From: Rouxiella sp. S1S-2
Lineage (GTDB): Bacteria; Pseudomonadota; Gammaproteobacteria; Enterobacterales; Enterobacteriaceae
Assembly (NCBI RefSeq): GCF_009208105.1
Contig: NZ_WFKL01000001.1
Coordinates: 3,968,001-4,032,000 of the forward strand
DNA length: 64,000 nucleotides
Direction of reading: 5' to 3'
Of the stretch, positions 31,736 to 41,690 are shown in pieces. The notes under the pieces were generated by a model. The model was given only the letters and a program-made list of their open reading frames with translations, was not told the origin of the DNA and made no database searches. Each line of letters opens with the position of its first letter. Positions within the stretch are counted from its first letter, which is position 1. A program made the position numbers and the translations under genes.

Positions 31736-31903
31736 GAGTTACCAGAAGCAAAAAGGAAAGCAACTCCCTGCTATTAAGGAGACGATTGGGTGTATCAAAA
31801 CGACAATGAACCACTGTTGCAAATGCTGCTGCATTCCGAAAAAGGTTTGCGTCCAACGAGACGTCGCATCGGAAAATTCTGCAACCAAACAATTTGTGCT
31901 ACT

Positions 31904-31976
31904 TAATTATCGATTTGGTCAACATTTGTCAATTTCAGTTTCATTCTGATACACGTTTTATGTGATCACAATCACA
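31904..31976 (-). promoter_or_regulatory. tsx promoter region with consensus CRP site
   Basis: CRP site TGTGA-TCACAA-TCACA at 31961-31976 within 8-bp symmetric arms. Leftward from it are -35 TTGACA (31932-31927) and, 17 bases on, a weak -10 TAATTA (31909-31904). A start near 31897 would put CRP at about -71.5 (class I) and give a leader of about 160 bases. The CRP site also lies just after the DMT gene stop, so it is assigned to tsx by orientation. Confidence 0.6.
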
Positions 31977-32019
31977 TAAGATTCATCTTCCTGTGCTTCT
32001 GCTTTCCTATTACCCCTGA

Positions 32020-32475
32020 TTAGGCCTTGGCGGGCTGGTTACTGCGGTAAATCAATATCAGAGCGATAACCAGGCAAACGATCGCCGCAACACGATGCCA
32101 GGAAAACGCGATCGCCGGATTGTCGAGCCAGCCAAAATTATCAATCAGCATCCCCATTGCCAACTGCCCGAGGATCACTGCGACGGTAGCAACGGCCGTA
32201 CCAATTCTCGGCACCGCCGTGACCATAATAATGATGTAGGGCACACCCAGCAGTGCACCCATCAGTTGCCATTTCGGCACGGTAAGCAGGGTGGCAGTAT
32301 GCGGTGTTTGTATAAACAGAATCAGTAATCCGGTAATGAGCGCGCCCAAGCTAAAGGTCAGGAAGGCACTTTTCATCACGCCAACCTGTGCGCCCAGCTT
32401 GCCGTTGATGGCTGCCTGAATGCTTAATGCCGCACCGGCGATAATCGCCAATAAAATCATAATGAGTTCAGTCAT
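32020..32475 (-). CDS. Half-size DMT (DUF606/YdcZ-type) transporter, second of a pair
   Basis: Small inner-membrane protein of 151 residues with about five hydrophobic segments, in the DUF606 branch of the drug/metabolite transporter superfamily. The family segments GAALSIQAAINGKLG and LGALITGLLILF are recognisable. Forty-eight bases separate it from a second member of the same family on the same strand, so the two probably form a heterodimer. Substrate unknown. GAGAGA precedes the ATG. Confidence 0.82.
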   Translation of the reverse strand: MTELIMILLAIIAGAALSIQAAINGKLGAQVGVMKSAFLTFSLGALITGLLILFIQTPHTATLLTVPKWQLMGALLGVPYIIIMVTAVPRIGTAVATVAVILGQLAMGMLIDNFGWLDNPAIAFSWHRVAAIVCLVIALILIYRSNQPAKA

Positions 32476-32523
32476 CGTATCTCTCGTGTTGGTATTTGGT
32501 CGTGAAGATAAAGTGGAAACCCT

Positions 32524-32958
32524 TTACTGCCAGGCGATCAGCCCCAGTGCGGCGATAATGAACAGCAGAGCCAGCAAACGCTCACGCCCTACCGGCTTTG
32601 GATCTGTGCCAAACCAACCGTAGTGGTCAATCAGCAAACTTTTCGCCACCTGCCCCGATAGAATGCCAATCATGGTCATACCGATGCCAATGACCGGCGT
32701 GGTCAATGTCAGCACAATCACGTATACCGGTCCTAAAATCCCTCCCAGTAGCGTCCAGGGCGGCTGAGAAGTATAAGCAGGCGCACCGCGCGGGCTGAAA
32801 AATAGCACCAGCAGCAGGGTCAACGCCGCGCCAACGCCAAATATACTCATGGTTGCCCACAGTTGGCCGACTTCAGTGCCCAGTGGACCAATCAGCCCTG
32901 CCTCAATCGACAGTCCCATTCCCCCGAGAACCACCAATACAATCAATAAAATATTCAT
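32524..32958 (-). CDS. Half-size DMT (DUF606/YdcZ-type) transporter, first of a pair
   Basis: 144 residues, four to five membrane segments, homologous to the downstream gene (LGGMGLSIEAGLIGPLG parallels GAALSIQAAINGKLG). It is divergent from a LysR gene, which may regulate the pair. Substrate unknown. Confidence 0.82.
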   Translation of the reverse strand: MNILLIVLVVLGGMGLSIEAGLIGPLGTEVGQLWATMSIFGVGAALTLLLVLFFSPRGAPAYTSQPPWTLLGGILGPVYVIVLTLTTPVIGIGMTMIGILSGQVAKSLLIDHYGWFGTDPKPVGRERLLALLFIIAALGLIAWQ

Positions 32959-33098
32959 CTCACGTATTTCCCCTGACTCGACAATGCGTTGGCCTTTTAA
33001 TTAATGCCGCACGCAGTAAAACAGGGGGCGACTATACAGTGGCGCGACATTGCGAAAAACACGATAATAGGGAAAATACTTTTGCGGGACACGCACAG

Positions 33099-34031
33099 AT
33101 GGACGCTTTTAATCAGCTCAGCATTAAATCACTGCGCCTGCTGGTGGCCGTGCTCGAGTACGGCAGCTTTTCAGAGGTCGCACGACGCGAGGCCATGTCG
33201 CCCTCGACCGTGTCGCGCACTATTCAGCAAATGGAACAGGTGCTGCAAACGCAGCTGTTGTATCGCAATACGCGCGCCGTTGTACCCACCCAAGCGGGCG
33301 AAATGCTCGGCGTTCACGCCCGCCGGATTATGGAGCAGCTTGAGGAAGCGGCTGAGGGATTGCAGGAGAAAGAGTCGGATCCACGTGGGCGAATTCGTAT
33401 TAATGCCCCAGTAGTCTTCGCCGAACGCCATATTGCGCCCTGGCTGTTTGAGTTAGGTGAACGCTATCCACGCCTGCAGATTGAATTGATGCAGACCGAC
33501 GATTTTATCGATCCCTTGCAGGACGCCACCGATTTGCTGATCCGCATCGGTGTGATGACCGATTCCACACTGCAAGCGCGCACGCTGGCGCAGCAGCGTT
33601 TTCGACTGGTGGTCAGCCCAAGCTATGTAAAACGGTATGGAATGCCGTCATCACCGCAGGATTTGTCGCAGCACAGCTGCCTGGTGTTTAAAGGGTTCGC
33701 AGGCTCCCAGCGCTGGTTTTTTAGAAAGGACAGTGACGTTTGGCAGCCTTACAGCTTTCAGGGGAAACTTACCGGTAACAATGCGCAAACCCTCACGCAG
33801 GCGGCCATCAGCGGCATGGGCTTTGCGCTGTTCCCCACCTGGCTTATCGGAGAGGCGCTGCATGAGGGGCAACTGGTGGAGGCACTGACCGATTATCAGG
33901 TCTCCACCTCGCTGGAGCCGCAAACTATTTCCGCGCTTTATCCCAACAGCCGCCGCCTGTCGAACAAGGTGCGAGCAGTGATCGACTTCCTGTTGGAGAA
34001 GTACGGCCAGCCTGCCTATTGGGATCGCTAA
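33099..34031 (+). CDS. LysR family transcriptional regulator
   Basis: 310 residues starting MDAFNQLSIKSLRLLVAVLE. The helix-turn-helix covers about residues 8-66 (GSFSEVARREAMSPSTVSRT), followed by the CrgA/AaeR-like LysR substrate domain (RIRINAPVVFAERHIAPWL). GGGA lies 9 bases upstream of this ATG; the frame is open further upstream but that part does not resemble the family. It is divergent from the paired DMT transporters, the probable targets. Effector unknown. Confidence 0.88.
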   Translation: MDAFNQLSIKSLRLLVAVLEYGSFSEVARREAMSPSTVSRTIQQMEQVLQTQLLYRNTRAVVPTQAGEMLGVHARRIMEQLEEAAEGLQEKESDPRGRIRINAPVVFAERHIAPWLFELGERYPRLQIELMQTDDFIDPLQDATDLLIRIGVMTDSTLQARTLAQQRFRLVVSPSYVKRYGMPSSPQDLSQHSCLVFKGFAGSQRWFFRKDSDVWQPYSFQGKLTGNNAQTLTQAAISGMGFALFPTWLIGEALHEGQLVEALTDYQVSTSLEPQTISALYPNSRRLSNKVRAVIDFLLEKYGQPAYWDR

Positions 34032-34121
34032 ACGCCTAATCGCGGCGCGAAAGCTTGGCTGTTGAAATGCTTTCCCACACCGCGACAACGATGACATACA
34101 GCTGATTGCGCTCTGCCACAT

Positions 34122-34154
34122 AAAAAAAGAGATAACCCGAAGATTATCTCTTTT
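34122..34154. terminator. Bidirectional terminator between the LysR gene and betA
   Basis: AAAAGAGATAA (34125-34135) pairs with TTATCTCTTTT (34144-34154), with a run of A residues before and T residues within the right arm, serving convergent transcripts. Confidence 0.75.
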
Positions 34155-34224
34155 CATCATGCCTCAACTCCGTGGGTCGGTAAATCTGCGCTTATCGGCT
34201 TTATTGAGCCACAGGTTTAGGGTG

Positions 34225-35904
34225 TCACTTTTTAGCAGGCTCAGTGCGCACTGGCGCGCCGTTTGCCTGATAATACTGAGTGGTGCTTCTTGGTAACGGC
34301 TGACGACCGCGAATGACGTCGGCAATTTTCTCGGCAATCATGATAGTGGTCGCATTCAGATTGCCAGTGATGATTTGCGGCATAATCGACGCATCCACAA
34401 CCCGTAATCCCTGCATGCCGTGCACGCGCCCCTGCCCGTCAACCACGGCCATTTCATCGCTGCCCATTTTACAGGTACACGAAGGGTGGAAGGCGGTCTC
34501 GGCGTGCTGGCGTACAAACTCGTCCAGCTCCTCATCGGTCTGCACCTCGATACCTGGGCTGATTTCACGCCCGCGATACGGGTCGAGCGCCGGCTGGTTC
34601 ATGATTTCACGGGTGATGCGAATCGCATCGCGGAACTCGTGCCAGTCCTGCTCGCTAGACATATAGTTGAACAAAATACTCGGATGCTGGCGTGGATCTT
34701 TCGACTTCACCTGCACACGCCCGCGGCTTGGCGAACGCATTGAGCCGACGTGCGCCTGGAATCCGTGCTCTTTCACGCCATTGCTGCCGTTGTAATTAAT
34801 GGCAACCGGCAGGAAGTGATACTGAATATTCGGCCAGGTAAACTCTTCACGGCTGCGGATAAAGCCGCCCGCTTCAAACTGATTGCTCGCGCCCACGCCG
34901 GTGCCATTAAACAGCCATTCGGCGCCAATTTTCGGCTGATTGAACCACTGCAGTGCCGGATACAGAGAAACAGGCTGGGTGCAGCTGTACTGCAAATACA
35001 TTTCCAGATGATCTTGTAAATTCTCACCGACGCCTGGCAGGTCGTGCACCACCGGGATATCGAGCGAATTGAGCAGCGCTGCCGGACCTACGCCCGAGCG
35101 CTGAAGGATTTGTGGCGAGGCAATGGCACCGCCGCACAGCAGCACTTCACGTTTGGCACGCACTTCAATCGGCTTAACGTCGTCGCCTTTGAGATAGCTG
35201 ACGCCGGTAGCTTTCTTGCCGTCAAACAGAATACGGTCGGTGGTAGCGTGGGTCACAATGGTCAGGTTGGCACGCGGCTTGGCCTGATCAAGATATCCGC
35301 GCGCGGTGCTCGCACGACGGCCTTTCGGCGTAACGGTGCGGTCCATCGGACCAAAACCTTCCTGCTGATAACCGTTTAAATCGTCAGTACGCGGATAACC
35401 GGCCTGCACGCCCGCTTCAATCATCGCGTGGAACAGCGGATTGTTACCGGCTTTCGGCGTAGTCACGCTAACCGGGCCCTCTTCGCCGTGGAAATCATTG
35501 GCGCCAATATCGCGCGTTTCCGCTTTACGGAAATAAGGCAGGCAGTCAAGATAGCTCCAGTTTTCCAGACCGGGTGCAGTAGCCCAGTTGTCGAAGTCCA
35601 TCGCATTACCACGGATGTAACACATGCCGTTGATAAGCGACGAACCGCCAAGGCCTTTACCTCGACCACACTCCATGCGGCGGTTGTTCATATGCGGTTC
35701 TGGGTCAGTTTCATAGGCCCAGTTATAGCGACGCCCCTGCAAAGGGAATGCCAGCGCGGCAGGCATTTGCGTGCGGAAATCGGCACGATAGTCAGGGCCG
35801 CCCGCTTCAAGCAGCAGCACTTTTACGCTGCTGTCTTCAGTCAGTCGGGTCGCTAATACGTTGCCAGCAGAACCGGCACCGATGATGATGTAATCGTAAT
35901 CCAT
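34225..35904 (-). CDS. betA: Choline dehydrogenase BetA
   Basis: FAD-dependent GMC oxidoreductase oxidising choline to betaine aldehyde at the membrane for osmoprotection. The start at 35904 follows AGAGGAGA and gives 559 residues (556 in E. coli); the open frame upstream to 36102 overlaps betB and is not coding. Seen: the FAD-binding [16 protein letters not shown] at the N-terminus, [15 protein letters not shown] (GMC signature 1) and the C-terminal HPSCTCKMG and [16 protein letters not shown]. Last gene of betIBA. Confidence 0.96.
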   Translation of the reverse strand: MDYDYIIIGAGSAGNVLATRLTEDSSVKVLLLEAGGPDYRADFRTQMPAALAFPLQGRRYNWAYETDPEPHMNNRRMECGRGKGLGGSSLINGMCYIRGNAMDFDNWATAPGLENWSYLDCLPYFRKAETRDIGANDFHGEEGPVSVTTPKAGNNPLFHAMIEAGVQAGYPRTDDLNGYQQEGFGPMDRTVTPKGRRASTARGYLDQAKPRANLTIVTHATTDRILFDGKKATGVSYLKGDDVKPIEVRAKREVLLCGGAIASPQILQRSGVGPAALLNSLDIPVVHDLPGVGENLQDHLEMYLQYSCTQPVSLYPALQWFNQPKIGAEWLFNGTGVGASNQFEAGGFIRSREEFTWPNIQYHFLPVAINYNGSNGVKEHGFQAHVGSMRSPSRGRVQVKSKDPRQHPSILFNYMSSEQDWHEFRDAIRITREIMNQPALDPYRGREISPGIEVQTDEELDEFVRQHAETAFHPSCTCKMGSDEMAVVDGQGRVHGMQGLRVVDASIMPQIITGNLNATTIMIAEKIADVIRGRQPLPRSTTQYYQANGAPVRTEPAKK

Positions 35905-35929
35905 ATCAATCTCCTCTTGCAGTCGGCGG

Positions 35930-37402
35930 TTAAAAGACCGAACTAAATTCGCCCAGCTCAACCTGCACGGATTTGATTTGTGTGTAATGTTCAAGGGTGC
36001 TGACGCCGTTTTCACGACCCACGCCCGAATGCTTGTAGCCGCCAACCGGCATTTCAGCCGCCGATTCGCCCCAGGTATTGATCCAGCAAATACCCGCTTC
36101 AAGCTGATGAATAACGCGGTGCGCAGTGTTCAGATCACGCGTGACCAACCCGGCGGCTAGGCCGTAATTAGTGTCATTAGCGCGACGAATCACTTCTTCT
36201 TCGCTTTCATAGCCGAGAATGCTCATTACTGGCCCAAAGATCTCTTCGCGGACAATTTCCATCTGATCCGTGCAATCGGTGAACACCGTCGGTGCCACAA
36301 ATGCGCCTTTGGCGTATTCACCGTGGATAACACGTTCGCCGCCAATTAACAGGCGCGCGCCTTCACGTTTGCCGCTCTCGATAAAGCGCAGCACGTTTTC
36401 CATATGGGCGAAACTGACCAGTGGGCCAAAGTTAACGGCTTCGTCGGTCGGCTGACCGAGTTTGATACGCTTAACGCGCTCAACAATTTTGGCTTCAAAT
36501 GCCGCCTGCTGTGCTTTAGGCACAAACACGCGCGTGCCGTTGGTGCAGACCTGACCAGAGCTGTAGAAATTGGCCATCATCGCAATATCCGCCGCTTTGT
36601 CTAAATCGGCATCTGGGAAGACGATCAGCGGCGACTTGCCGCCAAGCTCCATCGTGACCTCTTTCAAGGTTGACGCCGAAGCGCTGGCCATTACTTTCTT
36701 GCCGGTGACTACGCCGCCAGTAAACGATATTTTCGCAATGCCGGGATGCTCAGTGAGGTATTGACCAATCTCGGCCCCCTTGCCGGTCAGCACGCTGAAG
36801 ACGCCGTCGGGTACGCCCGCTTCGCTGTAGATTTCGGCCAGTTTAAGCGCGGTCAGCGAGGTAACTTCACTTGGCTTAAAGATCATCGCATTGCCCGCCG
36901 CCAAGGCCGGGGCCGACTTCCAAAGAGCAATCTGAATCGGATAGTTCCACGCACCGATACCGGCAACAACGCCCAGCGGCTCGCGGCGAGTATAGACGAA
37001 CGAACTGTCGCGCAGCGGGATCTGCTGGCCTTCAATCGCCGGAATTAATCCTGCGTAATACTCAAGCACGTCGGCGCCGGTCACGATATCAACCGCAGTG
37101 GTTTCAGACAGCGGCTTACCGGTGTCCAGTGTTTCAAGCTGCGCCAGTTCATCATTGCGCTCGCGCAAAATATCGACGGCCTTACGCAGGATACGTGAAC
37201 GTTGCATGGCGGTCATCGCGGCCCACAGTTTCTGTCCTTTGTGCGCAGCTTCAACCGCACGGTCGAGATCTTCTCGGGTTGCACAAGCAACCTCGGCAAG
37301 CGTTTCGCCGTTGGCCGGATTGATGGCCGGAAAAGTTTCACCGCCGGTGCTGTCCTGATAGCGACCGTCGATATAAAGTTTTTGCATGCCAAAGCGGGAC
37401 AT
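35930..37402 (-). CDS. betB: Betaine aldehyde dehydrogenase BetB
   Basis: NAD(P)+-dependent enzyme oxidising betaine aldehyde to glycine betaine. It has 490 residues, the E. coli length. Motifs: [16 protein letters not shown], the cofactor-binding [13 protein letters not shown], catalytic Glu in [11 protein letters not shown] and catalytic Cys in [10 protein letters not shown]. It lies between betI and betA, 25 bases before betA. Confidence 0.97.
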   Translation of the reverse strand: MSRFGMQKLYIDGRYQDSTGGETFPAINPANGETLAEVACATREDLDRAVEAAHKGQKLWAAMTAMQRSRILRKAVDILRERNDELAQLETLDTGKPLSETTAVDIVTGADVLEYYAGLIPAIEGQQIPLRDSSFVYTRREPLGVVAGIGAWNYPIQIALWKSAPALAAGNAMIFKPSEVTSLTALKLAEIYSEAGVPDGVFSVLTGKGAEIGQYLTEHPGIAKISFTGGVVTGKKVMASASASTLKEVTMELGGKSPLIVFPDADLDKAADIAMMANFYSSGQVCTNGTRVFVPKAQQAAFEAKIVERVKRIKLGQPTDEAVNFGPLVSFAHMENVLRFIESGKREGARLLIGGERVIHGEYAKGAFVAPTVFTDCTDQMEIVREEIFGPVMSILGYESEEEVIRRANDTNYGLAAGLVTRDLNTAHRVIHQLEAGICWINTWGESAAEMPVGGYKHSGVGRENGVSTLEHYTQIKSVQVELGEFSSVF

Positions 37403-37445
37403 ATATTCTCCTGTTTCAAAGCGGGTAGCGAAGGCCTCACGACCT

Positions 37446-38048
37446 TTACTGGGTAGCAGACTGTGCCAGTGATTCGATATAGCGATGCGTAATCATTAAC
37501 GCTTCCTGACGGTCAAACGCTTTATGACTCAGTGCACTGCGTAACCACAGACCGTCAATCAGTCCTGCCAGGCCTTTCGCTGCCAGACGCGCCTCGTGAT
37601 GAGGTAAAAAACGTCGAAATTCGACGCATAGATTCGAGTAGAGCCTTCTGCTGTTGACCTGTTGCAAACGATACAGTTCAGGGTGATGCATGCTGCTGGC
37701 CCAAAACGCCAGCCAGGTTTTCATCGCCGGATCGTTAGTCTGCCCTTCATCAAAGTTTGCCTGGGCAATTGCCCGCAAGCGCGCCGTGGGCGAATCATCA
37801 TTAAGCGTAGCCAGTCTCAGCTTGACGCTGTCGCCAAGGTGGCTGAGCAAATAGCGCATCGTCGCCTCAAGCAGACCGTTCTTGTCACGAAAATAGTGAC
37901 TGATAATGCCGTTAGACACGCCCGCTCGACGAGCAATCTGCGCAATAGAGGCTTCCGGCATGCCAACCTCGTTGATGGCGGCCAGCGTCGCCTCGATTAA
38001 CTGCTGTCGCCGAATCGGCTGCATTCCAACTTTGGGCATGGACTCCAC
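37446..38048 (-). CDS. betI: Choline-responsive repressor BetI
   Basis: TetR family repressor of the bet genes, relieved by choline. It has 200 residues (195 in E. coli). The N-terminal helix-turn-helix is [23 protein letters not shown], preceded by [17 protein letters not shown]. First gene of betIBA, 43 bases before betB. The palindrome at 38137-38150 upstream is its likely operator and would control betT as well. Confidence 0.95.
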   Translation of the reverse strand: MESMPKVGMQPIRRQQLIEATLAAINEVGMPEASIAQIARRAGVSNGIISHYFRDKNGLLEATMRYLLSHLGDSVKLRLATLNDDSPTARLRAIAQANFDEGQTNDPAMKTWLAFWASSMHHPELYRLQQVNSRRLYSNLCVEFRRFLPHHEARLAAKGLAGLIDGLWLRSALSHKAFDRQEALMITHRYIESLAQSATQ

Positions 38049-38130
38049 TCCTGAAAAAGGCGTTTTGAAACGGCTGTTTTGACGCCCGTTTCACTGTCAG
38101 TTAACGCCGTAACTGCCCCTATTAAACTTT

Positions 38131-38156
38131 TTTTTGATTGAACGTTCAATAAAAAA
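38131..38156. promoter_or_regulatory. Likely BetI operator in the betI-betT divergent region
   Basis: Perfect 14-bp palindrome ATTGAACGTTCAAT at 38137-38150, flanked by T5 and A5 runs that continue the symmetry after one mismatch, 89 bases before the betI start. Position and dyad size fit the BetI operator known between E. coli betI and betT. Confidence 0.75.
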
Positions 38157-38446
38157 TGCATATATTTTATTACCACCTGGTTACGGAATTGTGCTCAAAA
38201 TGCACTAATATCTTTGGCAAGTGGTTGATAAAAAGTAAGTTACCGGCTCTATCGCGGCTTACTGATTTTCAGGTTGATGATTGAGATTTAAAGCCAGTGC
38301 ACTCAGCGGATCTCCTGTCTGGACATTTTTTTCACTTTTGAAAACGGCGTCCTCGGTGTTCTTGATATGCGCTAAGGCGCGCTGCTTTATCGACTCATCA
38401 CACACCTTCATTTTTGATTTTTTTACCTTTGATGAACGGGAAAACG
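38151..38446. other. betI-betT intergenic remainder
   Basis: Holds the betT promoter, not located with confidence, and an inverted repeat GTGC-N7-GCAC near 38192-38206 of unknown role. A short open frame on the minus strand (38259-38411) is listed separately. Confidence 0.4.
38259..38411 (-). CDS. Possible small protein, 50 residues, in the betT leader (opposite strand)
   Basis: Open frame starting MKVCDESIKQRALAHIKNTE and ending LNLNHQPENQ. It is hydrophilic, with no signal peptide or membrane segment, and has a balanced composition unlike a random AT-rich frame. The nearest Shine-Dalgarno (AAAGG) is 13 bases upstream, which is too far to be convincing. It does not overlap the chosen betT start and points in the direction of betI. 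I do not recognise it; it may be spurious. Confidence 0.25.
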   Translation of the reverse strand: MKVCDESIKQRALAHIKNTEDAVFKSEKNVQTGDPLSALALNLNHQPENQ

Positions 38447-40483
38447 ATGGCATCTGTTGAACTTTCGGATAAACCTAAAGACTCACTAAACAAGGTGGTG
38501 TTTTTTACCTCGGCGGGGCTCATTTTAGCCTTCACGCTGATGACAATTTTCTTCACTGATATCTCGGGAAGGGCGATTAGCGTCGCGCTGGAATGGGTAT
38601 CGGCGACGTTCGGCTGGTATTACATGCTCGCCGCCACGCTGTACATTGTGTTTGTGGTGTTTATCGCCGCCTCACGCTTTGGCTCAATCAAGCTCGGCCC
38701 CGAGCAGTCAAAACCCGAATTCTCGATGATGAGTTGGGCATCCATGCTGTTTGCAGCCGGTATCGGTATCGACCTGATGTTCTTCTCGGTCGCCGAGCCG
38801 GTGACGCAATATATGATGCCGCCTGAGGGACAGGGACAAAATATAGAAGCGGCCAGGCAGGCGATGGTCTGGACGCTATTCCACTACGGCCTCACCGGTT
38901 GGTCGATGTACGCGCTGATGGGTATTGCGCTGGGCTACTTTAGCTATCGCTACAACCTGCCGCTGACCATTCGCTCAGCGCTGTACCCTATTTTTGGCAA
39001 GAAAATCTATGGCCCCATCGGCCACAGCGTGGACATTGCCGCCGTGGTCGGCACGATCTTCGGCATCGCCACGACGCTGGGTATCGGTGTAGTTCAGCTT
39101 AACTATGGGCTGAAAGTGCTGTTCCACATTCCTGAAGGTTTAGGGGTGCAGGCGGCGCTTATCCTGCTGTCGGTGGTGATGGCGACGGTTTCGGTGACCT
39201 CGGGGGTGAATAAGGGTATTCGTATTCTTTCCGAGCTGAACGTTCTGCTGGCGCTGGGGCTGATTCTGTTCCTGCTGTTCTTTGGTAACACCGAGTTCCT
39301 GCTTAATGCGCTGGTGCTGAACATCGGTGACTATGTGAACCGCTTTATGGGCATGACCCTTAACACCTTCGCTTTTGATCGCCCAACGCAGTGGATGAAC
39401 AGCTGGACTCTGTTCTTCTGGGCCTGGTGGGTTGCCTGGTCGCCGTTTGTCGGCCTGTTCCTGGCGCGTATTTCACGCGGTCGAACCATTCGTCAGTTCG
39501 TGCTGGGTACGCTTATTATCCCGTTTGTGTTTACGCTGTTTTGGCTGTCAATTTTTGGTAACAGTGCGCTGTACCAGATTCTGCATGGCAACCTGGATTT
39601 CGCGAATGAGGTGATTGCTCACCCTGAGCGCGGTGTTTATAGCCTGCTGGCGCAGTATCCGGGCTTTACGCTCAGCGCCTCGGTGGCAACGATTACAGGT
39701 TTGCTGTTTTACGTAACCTCCGCGGACTCCGGCTCGCTGGTGCTGGGTAATTTCACGTCAAAACTGGCCGATATCAACAACGATGCGCCAAACTGGCTGC
39801 GTATCTTTTGGTCGATTACCATTGGTGTACTGACTCTTGGCATGCTGATGACCGACGGCGTTTCTGCACTGCAAAACACCACGGTTATCATGGGCCTGCC
39901 GTTTAGTTTTGTGATCTTCTTTATCATGGCGGGCCTGTATAAATCACTGCGGCTCGAGGATTATCGCCGCGCCAGCACACAGCAGAACTTCGCCCCGGCG
40001 ACGCCTTCAACCGGTGATGCGGCACTGAACTGGAAACAGCGTCTGTCGCGGGTAATGAATTTCCCTGGCACCACGCACACGCAGAAAATGCTCGATATTG
40101 TCTGTCGCCCTGCGATGCAGGACGTGGCCAATGAGCTGAAACTGCGCGGCGCGAAGGTGGAATTTAGCGAGGCCGAGGCGTTGGAGGATGAAAAACTCAA
40201 TCATCTGGAGCTGTTGGTGAAACTGGGAGAAGAGCAGAACTTTATCTATCAGATTTGGCCACAGCGCTACGCGGTGCCAGGCTTTACCTACCGCGCGCGC
40301 TCAGGGAAATCGCACTACTACCGGCTGGAGACCTTCCTGCTTGAGGGTACGCAGGGGAATGACTTGATGGACTTTACCAAGCATCAGGTGATCAACGATA
40401 TCCTCGACCAGTACGAGCGACATCTGAACTTCCTGCATATTAATCGGGAAGCGCCGGGAAATACGTTGACGTTTCCCGAGTAA
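38447..40483 (+). CDS. betT: High-affinity choline transporter BetT
   Basis: BCCT family symporter bringing choline into the cell for betaine synthesis. The start at 38447 (MASVELSDK, GGGA 7 bases upstream) gives 678 residues (677 in E. coli). Twelve membrane segments occupy about residues 20-510, with the BCCT signature region FFWAWWVAWSPFVGLFLARISRG in the middle. The long cytoplasmic C-terminal tail (about 170 residues) typical of osmosensing BetT is present. Alternative ATGs at 38414 and 38432 cannot be ruled out. Divergent from betIBA. Confidence 0.96.
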   Translation: MASVELSDKPKDSLNKVVFFTSAGLILAFTLMTIFFTDISGRAISVALEWVSATFGWYYMLAATLYIVFVVFIAASRFGSIKLGPEQSKPEFSMMSWASMLFAAGIGIDLMFFSVAEPVTQYMMPPEGQGQNIEAARQAMVWTLFHYGLTGWSMYALMGIALGYFSYRYNLPLTIRSALYPIFGKKIYGPIGHSVDIAAVVGTIFGIATTLGIGVVQLNYGLKVLFHIPEGLGVQAALILLSVVMATVSVTSGVNKGIRILSELNVLLALGLILFLLFFGNTEFLLNALVLNIGDYVNRFMGMTLNTFAFDRPTQWMNSWTLFFWAWWVAWSPFVGLFLARISRGRTIRQFVLGTLIIPFVFTLFWLSIFGNSALYQILHGNLDFANEVIAHPERGVYSLLAQYPGFTLSASVATITGLLFYVTSADSGSLVLGNFTSKLADINNDAPNWLRIFWSITIGVLTLGMLMTDGVSALQNTTVIMGLPFSFVIFFIMAGLYKSLRLEDYRRASTQQNFAPATPSTGDAALNWKQRLSRVMNFPGTTHTQKMLDIVCRPAMQDVANELKLRGAKVEFSEAEALEDEKLNHLELLVKLGEEQNFIYQIWPQRYAVPGFTYRARSGKSHYYRLETFLLEGTQGNDLMDFTKHQVINDILDQYERHLNFLHINREAPGNTLTFPE

Positions 40484-40495
40484 CGATTGAGGCCC

Positions 40496-40520
40496 CTTCC
40501 CCGCTTTTTCAGCGGGGAAG
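40496..40520. terminator. Hairpin between betT and the EEP-family gene
   Basis: CTTCCCCGCT (40496-40505) pairs with AGCGGGGAAG (40511-40520) around TTTTC; convergent genes flank it. There is no U-tract after the stem. Confidence 0.6.
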
Positions 40521-40589
40521 AGTTGGGATGGGGGACACGCGACGACGCAGTAAATTACGTATCGCGCCACCTTCTACTCTCTAAAAAAT

Positions 40590-41681
40590 CTAACAGAATT
40601 CCGCCTGATGAACATCGCGACTCTTGATCCCCGCGTTGTTCATTTTCTCACGCGCTTCCTCAATATCCCCCTGCTCAATCTCCAGCTTCTCCTGCGTGCT
40701 GCCTGCCTGTGGATTTAGCGCCAGCTCAACCATGATTGGGAAATGATCGGACCCCATAGGTTCGAGGCGTTTAAGGTCAACCAAAGTAAACTCTTTGCTG
40801 TGAAAAACGTGATCCAGCGGCCAGCGCAGGAACGGGTAGCTAGCATGGAAAGTGTTAAACATCCCACGCCCACGCCTTGGGTCCAACAGGCCGCTGATTT
40901 TCATGAATAAACGGGTGGTACGCGACCACGCAACGTCGTTCAGGTCACCGGTCACAATGGTAGGATAAGAGGCACGCGCGGCCGTATGACCCACGGCGAT
41001 AAGTTCTCCGTCGCGATTGGTCGATTCGTCGTCCTCGGTCGGACTCGGCGGCATCGGGTGCAGGCAGTGCATGACCACCTGTTCGCCGCCGGAAAGCGCG
41101 ACGCGAAAATGCATCGAAGGAATGCCCTCAGCCACCAGATACTGAACTTTTGCTTCAAACAGCGGCAGGCGTGAGTAAACGTGCATGCCGTATAAATTAT
41201 CCAGCGGACATTTTAGGCTGTGCGGATACTCGGCATCAAGCGGCGACATCTGCAGCTCCCACCAGCGGTCGGTTTCAAGCAGCACAATAACGTCAGGCTG
41301 ATTTTTTCCGATGATTTCCAGCAGCTTGCCCGACTTTCGGTTGGTCATCAACACGTTGCAGTTGATGATTTTAATGCGTGAATGTTCGCTGGCAGGCGTC
41401 TTCTTGACCTGAATTTTGGCTAAGCCGGTGTAGGGAAAAATCCACCAGCTCTGATAAACCGTGCAGCCCAGCGCGAGCAGCACGATAAACCATGCCAACG
41501 GCCCGCCGCCGGGCAGCAGGCACAGTTCAATCAGCAGAAATATCAAGGACAGTACCGCCATTTGCAGGCGGGGGAAATCCCACACCCTCACCCACCAACG
41601 CTGGTTACGGGAGAGGGGTAACAAAGTTAACAACGTCATCACTACGGTGAGAATCGCCACCACCAGACGCGCATTATGCAT
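40590..41681 (-). CDS. Membrane-anchored endonuclease/exonuclease/phosphatase family protein
   Basis: 363 residues. Three hydrophobic segments (about residues 5-25, 38-57 and 60-82) are followed by an EEP domain, predicted to face the periplasm, with the metal and phosphate motifs IINCNV, VLLETDRWWE, TGDLNDVAWS, WPLDHVF and the terminal GSDHFPI. EEP domains hydrolyse phosphodiester or phosphomonoester bonds in nucleic acids, sphingomyelin or phosphoinositides. It starts 9 bases after eptB, so an envelope phosphate-ester role is a reasonable guess. A charged tail of about 40 residues follows the domain. Substrate unknown. Confidence 0.85.
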   Translation of the reverse strand: MHNARLVVAILTVVMTLLTLLPLSRNQRWWVRVWDFPRLQMAVLSLIFLLIELCLLPGGGPLAWFIVLLALGCTVYQSWWIFPYTGLAKIQVKKTPASEHSRIKIINCNVLMTNRKSGKLLEIIGKNQPDVIVLLETDRWWELQMSPLDAEYPHSLKCPLDNLYGMHVYSRLPLFEAKVQYLVAEGIPSMHFRVALSGGEQVVMHCLHPMPPSPTEDDESTNRDGELIAVGHTAARASYPTIVTGDLNDVAWSRTTRLFMKISGLLDPRRGRGMFNTFHASYPFLRWPLDHVFHSKEFTLVDLKRLEPMGSDHFPIMVELALNPQAGSTQEKLEIEQGDIEEAREKMNNAGIKSRDVHQAEFC

Positions 41682-41690
41682 TTTTGCTTC

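Noticed and set aside
35905..36102. N-terminal extension of BetA upstream of 35904
   Set aside because: It overlaps betB and encodes no conserved sequence; AGAGGAGA precedes the internal ATG and the family starts there.
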